Below, one piece after another: positions 22,341 to 25,231 of a DNA stretch of 25,231 bases. The position numbers and the translations under genes are program-made. The notes beneath the pieces were generated by a model that worked only from the letters and a program-made list of their open reading frames with translations, was not told where the DNA came from and did not search any database. The DNA is from Ophiosphaerella korrae (Eukaryota > Ascomycota > Dothideomycetes > Pleosporales > Phaeosphaeriaceae), in assembly GCA_028456385.1 (NCBI GenBank), contig JALNQF010000517.1, positions 1-25,231 on the forward strand, written 5' to 3'. The number at the start of each line of letters is the position of its first letter. The first letter of the stretch is position 1.

Positions 22341-22429
22341 ATCTAATATTCTACGTAGTACTACTAGAGTAAGTACTATAAGATGTAGAGCTACTAGTAT
22401 ACAAAGTAGATATATACAAAGAATAAGAA

Positions 22430-22590
22430 GAATAAAAAGTTAAGGAAATCTTAGTATACTAGTTTTAAAATAGAAAAAACTACTACTTAGTAAAATAAAT
22501 AAGTATAGACGAGAAAAGATAACTATAGGAAGATATATAAGAACTAAAAGAGAATCTTAGCTACTTTAAGAAATTAGAAGAGTTCTAAAA
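22430..22590 (+). pseudogene. E4 chromodomain remnant
   Basis: KVKEILVYx at 22436-22463 opens the domain, followed by NRKNYYLVKx and ELKENLSYFKKLEEF. The three-strand plus helix pattern and the aromatic positions fit a chromodomain; Trp positions are now stops. It lies in frame behind the integrase, as in E3 and E2. Confidence 0.8.
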
Positions 22591-23228
22591 TTAAAACCCT
22601 CTAGAGCACCTTATAGTAAACTAAGAAAATTAATATTACTAACGTTAAATAGAAAGGTACTAGGAACGTTTAATATAATAGGAGCTAGAGTAGCCTAAAC
22701 TACATCCTTAAGGTCTATCTTAGCCTCTAAAGCACAAGACTATTTAGATAATTTAGCGTTATTATAAGCCTTTATCTTATAAAGACGCTTAATATAAGAA
22801 TAAAGATTTACTAGCTTATAAAGAGTTAGCTTATACTCTACCTTAGCTATAGTAAGCTATAATAATAGTATATCTTAAGCCTAGTTAATAGCTCGCCCTA
22901 TATAACTTAGTAAGAAGAGATTATATTAAGATAGAGTACTTACACTCTATAAGAGAAATACTAGACAGCGTATACTTATATTAGATATTAGCTATTATAT
23001 ACTTGTTATAGTATTTACTATCCTTTAAAGATATAAGATAAGTAAGCTTTAATTAAGTATAATAGGTGTAAAGAAATATTTTAACCTTATTACAAATAAT
23101 ACAAGTAATAAAAAAGAGTTTATTATAATTAGAACGAGAAGATATAAAGAATAATAAAGAACTAGAGATAAATAAAGAAACTAGACTAATAACTTTAGGC
23201 CTAGGGTAGAGAAACAAGGACCTACTTA
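22591..23228 (+). pseudogene. E4 C-terminal extension after the chromodomain
   Basis: The pol frame continues about 213 codons from LEEF to the polypurine tract, broken only by TAA/TAG. Readable segments: KPLSYKDAxYKNKDLLAYKE near 22767, AYTLPxLxxAIIIVYLKP near 22830, RNILTLLxIIxVIKK at 23072 and NKELEINKETRLITLGLG near 23150. E3 has the counterpart in frame with a 27-bp (nine-codon) length difference. No known domain recognised. It is Leu-, Ile- and Gln-rich and probably helical. Most chromoviruses end soon after the chromodomain, so this is a family-specific addition or a lost second gene. Confidence 0.58.
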
Positions 23229-23241
23229 GAAGGAGAGATAG
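23229..23241 (+). promoter_or_regulatory. E4 polypurine tract
   Basis: gaaggagagatag ends directly at the 3' LTR. The E3 counterpart ends in the same gagatag. It primes plus-strand synthesis. Confidence 0.82.
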
Positions 23242-23686
23242 TATTACAGCTATAACAAGAGAAAACTAGTTTAAGCTAATTAGCCCTACTATAGATAACG
23301 ATAACACGTATAATCTATAGAGTAATAAACTTAAGTAAGAAACTAACTATAATAGAGATACGTAACAAATTTATAATTTACAATCTTAGTAAATATAAAG
23401 TATAAAGCTAAGTACGTAATAAATTCGTAATTTATAATCTTAGTAAATATAAAGTATAAAGCTAGCTAAGAAACATAGGTATATAGTTAGTAGTAATACG
23501 TATCTTTAAGATAGTATTAGTAATCTAATCTCCTAACTATAGAGCACTAATATAAGATAGTTGCAAAATATCTTCTATTATTTATAGTTTATTATAGATT
23601 ATTACACGAGCTTTTATTATTACCTCTTAATCTACTAATAACTTATAAGTATTACTAGGAAGTTAACCCTAGTAACACTAGTAATA
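23242..23686 (+). repeat. E4 3' LTR
   Basis: 445 bp, from tattacagct to actagtaata, the partner of 16647-17091. The 54-bp tandem duplication is at 23359-23466. Confidence 0.94.
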
Positions 23687-23691
23687 ACTTA
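23687..23691. repeat. E4 target-site duplication, right copy (ACTTA)
   Basis: Same five bases as 16642-16646, directly after the right LTR and in register with the continuing E5 sequence. Confidence 0.92.
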
Positions 23692-25100
23692 GTTAAATAC
23701 TTCTCTAAGAAAATAAAGCTAGTAGAGATTAACTACTTAATATATAATAAAGAAAGATTAGTAATATATAAAATATTTAAGTAATAGAAAGTATATTTAT
23801 AAAGAGTAAAATCTTAAATAAAGGTCTATATAGACTATAAGAATCTTATAAGATTTATAATAAATAAAGACTTATTATAATACTATATAAGATAGTAGAA
23901 ATTCTTATTAATATTTAATATTAAAATAATATATACTAAGAGTAAAGATAACTAATTTATAGATACTCTAAGTAAAAGACTAAACTTATAAGAAGAAGTA
24001 AATACTACTAGTATAATTCTAGTTAAGAATAAAGAAAGATACTTAGTCTTAAATATACTTAAGATAGCTACAATACTTAAAAGAAAGAGTAGTAAGCTAA
24101 ATAAATAGATTTAGAAAGAAATAGAAAAAACTTCTAAAGAAATAAAAAAACTTAAGATTTAAAAAGGTATTATAATAGCTTATAAAAGAATATATATTCT
24201 AAGAAAAATATAAAGAGAGTTTATATAAAAATTCTATAAACTACTAGTATATAGAAATTAAAGTATTAATAAAATACTAAATAGACTACTATAAAACTAT
24301 TATATCCTAAAAGTAAGATAACTAGTAATAGAAGTACTATAAAACTATATAGAATACTATAGAAATAAGTATAATAGATATATACTATATAAAATACTAT
24401 AACTAGTAAAGATACTAGAATAACTATAAAAAGTTATTATAATAGATTTTATTATAAAACTACTAAAGTTAAAAGAACTAATATTAAGAATTAAGTATAA
24501 TAGAATTCTAATAATAGTAGATAAACTTATAAAGTACTTATACTTTAGACTATATAAAAAAAGAAGTAAGATAGAAGTTACTATATACTAGGTCCTAGAA
24601 ACTATAATTAGCTAATATAGTATTCTAGATAAAATTATTATAAATAGAGATATAAGATTTATATTAAAACTATAAGGAATAATAATAGTATAAATAAGAA
24701 TATAGTATTAGATATTAATAGTATACTACCTATAAATAGATAGATAATTAGAATAAATAAATTAGATAGTAGAATAGTACCTAAGATACTACTTTAACTA
24801 TAACTAGAACAATTAGGTATAGTTATTACTTATAGTATAGTTAGTATATAATAGCGTAAAAAATATAGTAATAAGAGTATTACTTTTCTTTATAAACTAT
24901 AGATTTAACTCTAATACTTATTAAATACTAAGAAATATAGAATCTTAGACTTTAAGAAGAGAAAACTTTATAAATAGACTTAGAGATATATATAATTAAC
25001 TTAAATAAGATATAGAATTCTTATAAAATTATATAGTAAAGTACTATAATAAAAAATACTAGAAAAAACTTTAATTTAAAAAAAGAGAAAAAGTATAGTT
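23692..25100 (+). pseudogene. pol: E5 pol remnant, part 2 (RNase H, integrase)
   Basis: RNase H continues with YFSKKIKLVEINYLIYNKE from about 23698. Integrase has Asp at 24445 (IDFIIKL), Asn at 24643 where E4 has the second catalytic Asp, and Glu at 24751. The spacing is the same as in E4. The 35 bp missing from E3 are present here. CpA is nearly absent, more so than in E4, which fits an older copy. Stops are TAA or TAG throughout. Confidence 0.86.
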
Positions 25101-25231
25101 AACGTATTCTATTAGTAAAGTAGCTATATTACTAAGACGGCTACTCTAAAATATACTAAAAAATCGAAAATTTAATATCTAATATCTTAATAACTATACT
25201 ATAATAACTTCTAAAAATTTAATAGATTAAA
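25101..25231. other. Unassigned sequence right of E5
   Basis: The last 131 bp do not match the E3/E4 integrase that should continue here. No motif or repeat is seen. The break may be a deletion junction, a further insertion or the edge of a different repeat. Confidence 0.4.

Larger units (their letters stand above)
16647..23686 (+). mobile_element. E4: full-length chromovirus nested in E5
   Basis: A 7,040-bp Ty3/Gypsy element with 445-bp LTRs at 16647-17091 and 23242-23686, a polypurine tract, and the 5-bp duplication ACTTA. The internal 6,150 bp keep one frame from gag to the C-terminal extension. It is inserted into the RNase H region of E5, a relative of the same family. It keeps the most CpA of all copies and its integrase triad D,D(35)E is intact, but the RT box is YLDN and stops are frequent. 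Confidence 0.95.
23687..25100 (+). mobile_element. E5 right half: RNase H to integrase
   Basis: Matches E4 20796-22209 with a constant offset of 2891 and no net indel over 1.41 kb. Together with 15276-16646 it forms one continuous pol fragment interrupted by E4. Similarity to E4 ends sharply near 25100, inside the C-terminal part of integrase; chromodomain, extension and 3' LTR are missing. Confidence 0.9.
1..25231. other. RIP-mutated AT-rich repeat block
   Basis: The whole window has extreme TpA enrichment and depletion of CpA and TpG, while CpG (acg, gcg) remains frequent. The reading frames of five retroelements are broken by TAA and TAG, not TGA. These stops sit where Gln (CAA, CAG) or Trp (TGG) is expected. 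Zinc-ligand Cys and His codons have become Tyr. This is the C-to-T (and G-to-A) signature of repeat-induced point mutation, a premeiotic defence of ascomycete fungi against duplicated DNA. The left 8 kb (E1, E2) is the most depleted. E4 keeps the most CpA. I infer a gene-poor, probably heterochromatic compartment of a Pezizomycotina genome. Confidence 0.9.

Noticed and set aside
1..25231. A genome using a code with TAA/TAG as Gln (ciliate-like)
   Set aside because: Reading TAA/TAG as Gln lengthens the frames, but conserved Trp sites are also TAG and Cys, His and Asp sites are changed to Tyr and Asn. Only mutation explains all of these.
1..25231. Mitochondrial or other naturally AT-rich organelle DNA
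   Set aside because: No organellar gene, rRNA or tRNA is seen, and the content is nuclear-type Ty3/Gypsy elements with chromodomains and target duplications.
1..25231. Spliced host genes or a defence system hidden between the elements
   Set aside because: All recognisable protein similarity belongs to retroelement domains, and the gaps between elements are short and without motifs.

Overview
The window looks like a gene-free, transposon-packed, AT-rich block from a filamentous ascomycete (Pezizomycotina) that has been heavily altered by repeat-induced point mutation (RIP). TpA is everywhere and CpA/TpG are scarce (almost absent in the first 8 kb), while CpG is still common. In-frame stops are almost all TAA or TAG, at places where the conserved protein families expect Gln or Trp. 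Cys and His codons have become Tyr, and several catalytic Asp codons have become Asn. I find no host gene, tRNA, rRNA or CRISPR array. The species cannot be named from this sequence.

Everything recognisable is a dead LTR retrotransposon of the Ty3/Gypsy superfamily. There are five copies. E1 (about 1-3500, minus strand) has gag, protease, RT and RNase H, and runs off the left edge before its integrase. E2 (about 3960-7500, plus strand) is a different chromovirus with RT, RNase H, integrase, a chromodomain and a C-terminal repeat tail; its 5' part is missing. E3 (8205-15212, minus strand) is full length, with paired 433-bp LTRs and a 5-bp target-site duplication (ACTCT). E4 (16647-23686, plus strand) is full length, with paired 445-bp LTRs and a 5-bp duplication (ACTTA). 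E5 is an older, truncated relative of E3/E4. It is split by E4 into 15276-16646 and 23687-25100, and the two halves join exactly at the ACTTA site.

E3 and E4 are two copies of one chromovirus family in opposite orientation. Their internal regions are collinear to the base from gag through RNase H, but their U3 regions are unrelated (a 17-bp-arm hairpin in E3, a 54-bp tandem duplication in E4). In E4, gag, a roughly 400-codon linker, protease, RT, RNase H, integrase, chromodomain and a further ~215-codon C-terminal region all lie in one frame. This suggests a single Gag-Pol polyprotein with two segments, the linker and the C-terminal extension, that I cannot assign to a known domain.

The order of events can be read from the nesting: E5 first, then E4 into E5; E3 inserted between the end of the E2 region and E5. 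No copy could be active now. All carry many stops, and the catalytic residues are damaged differently in each copy.
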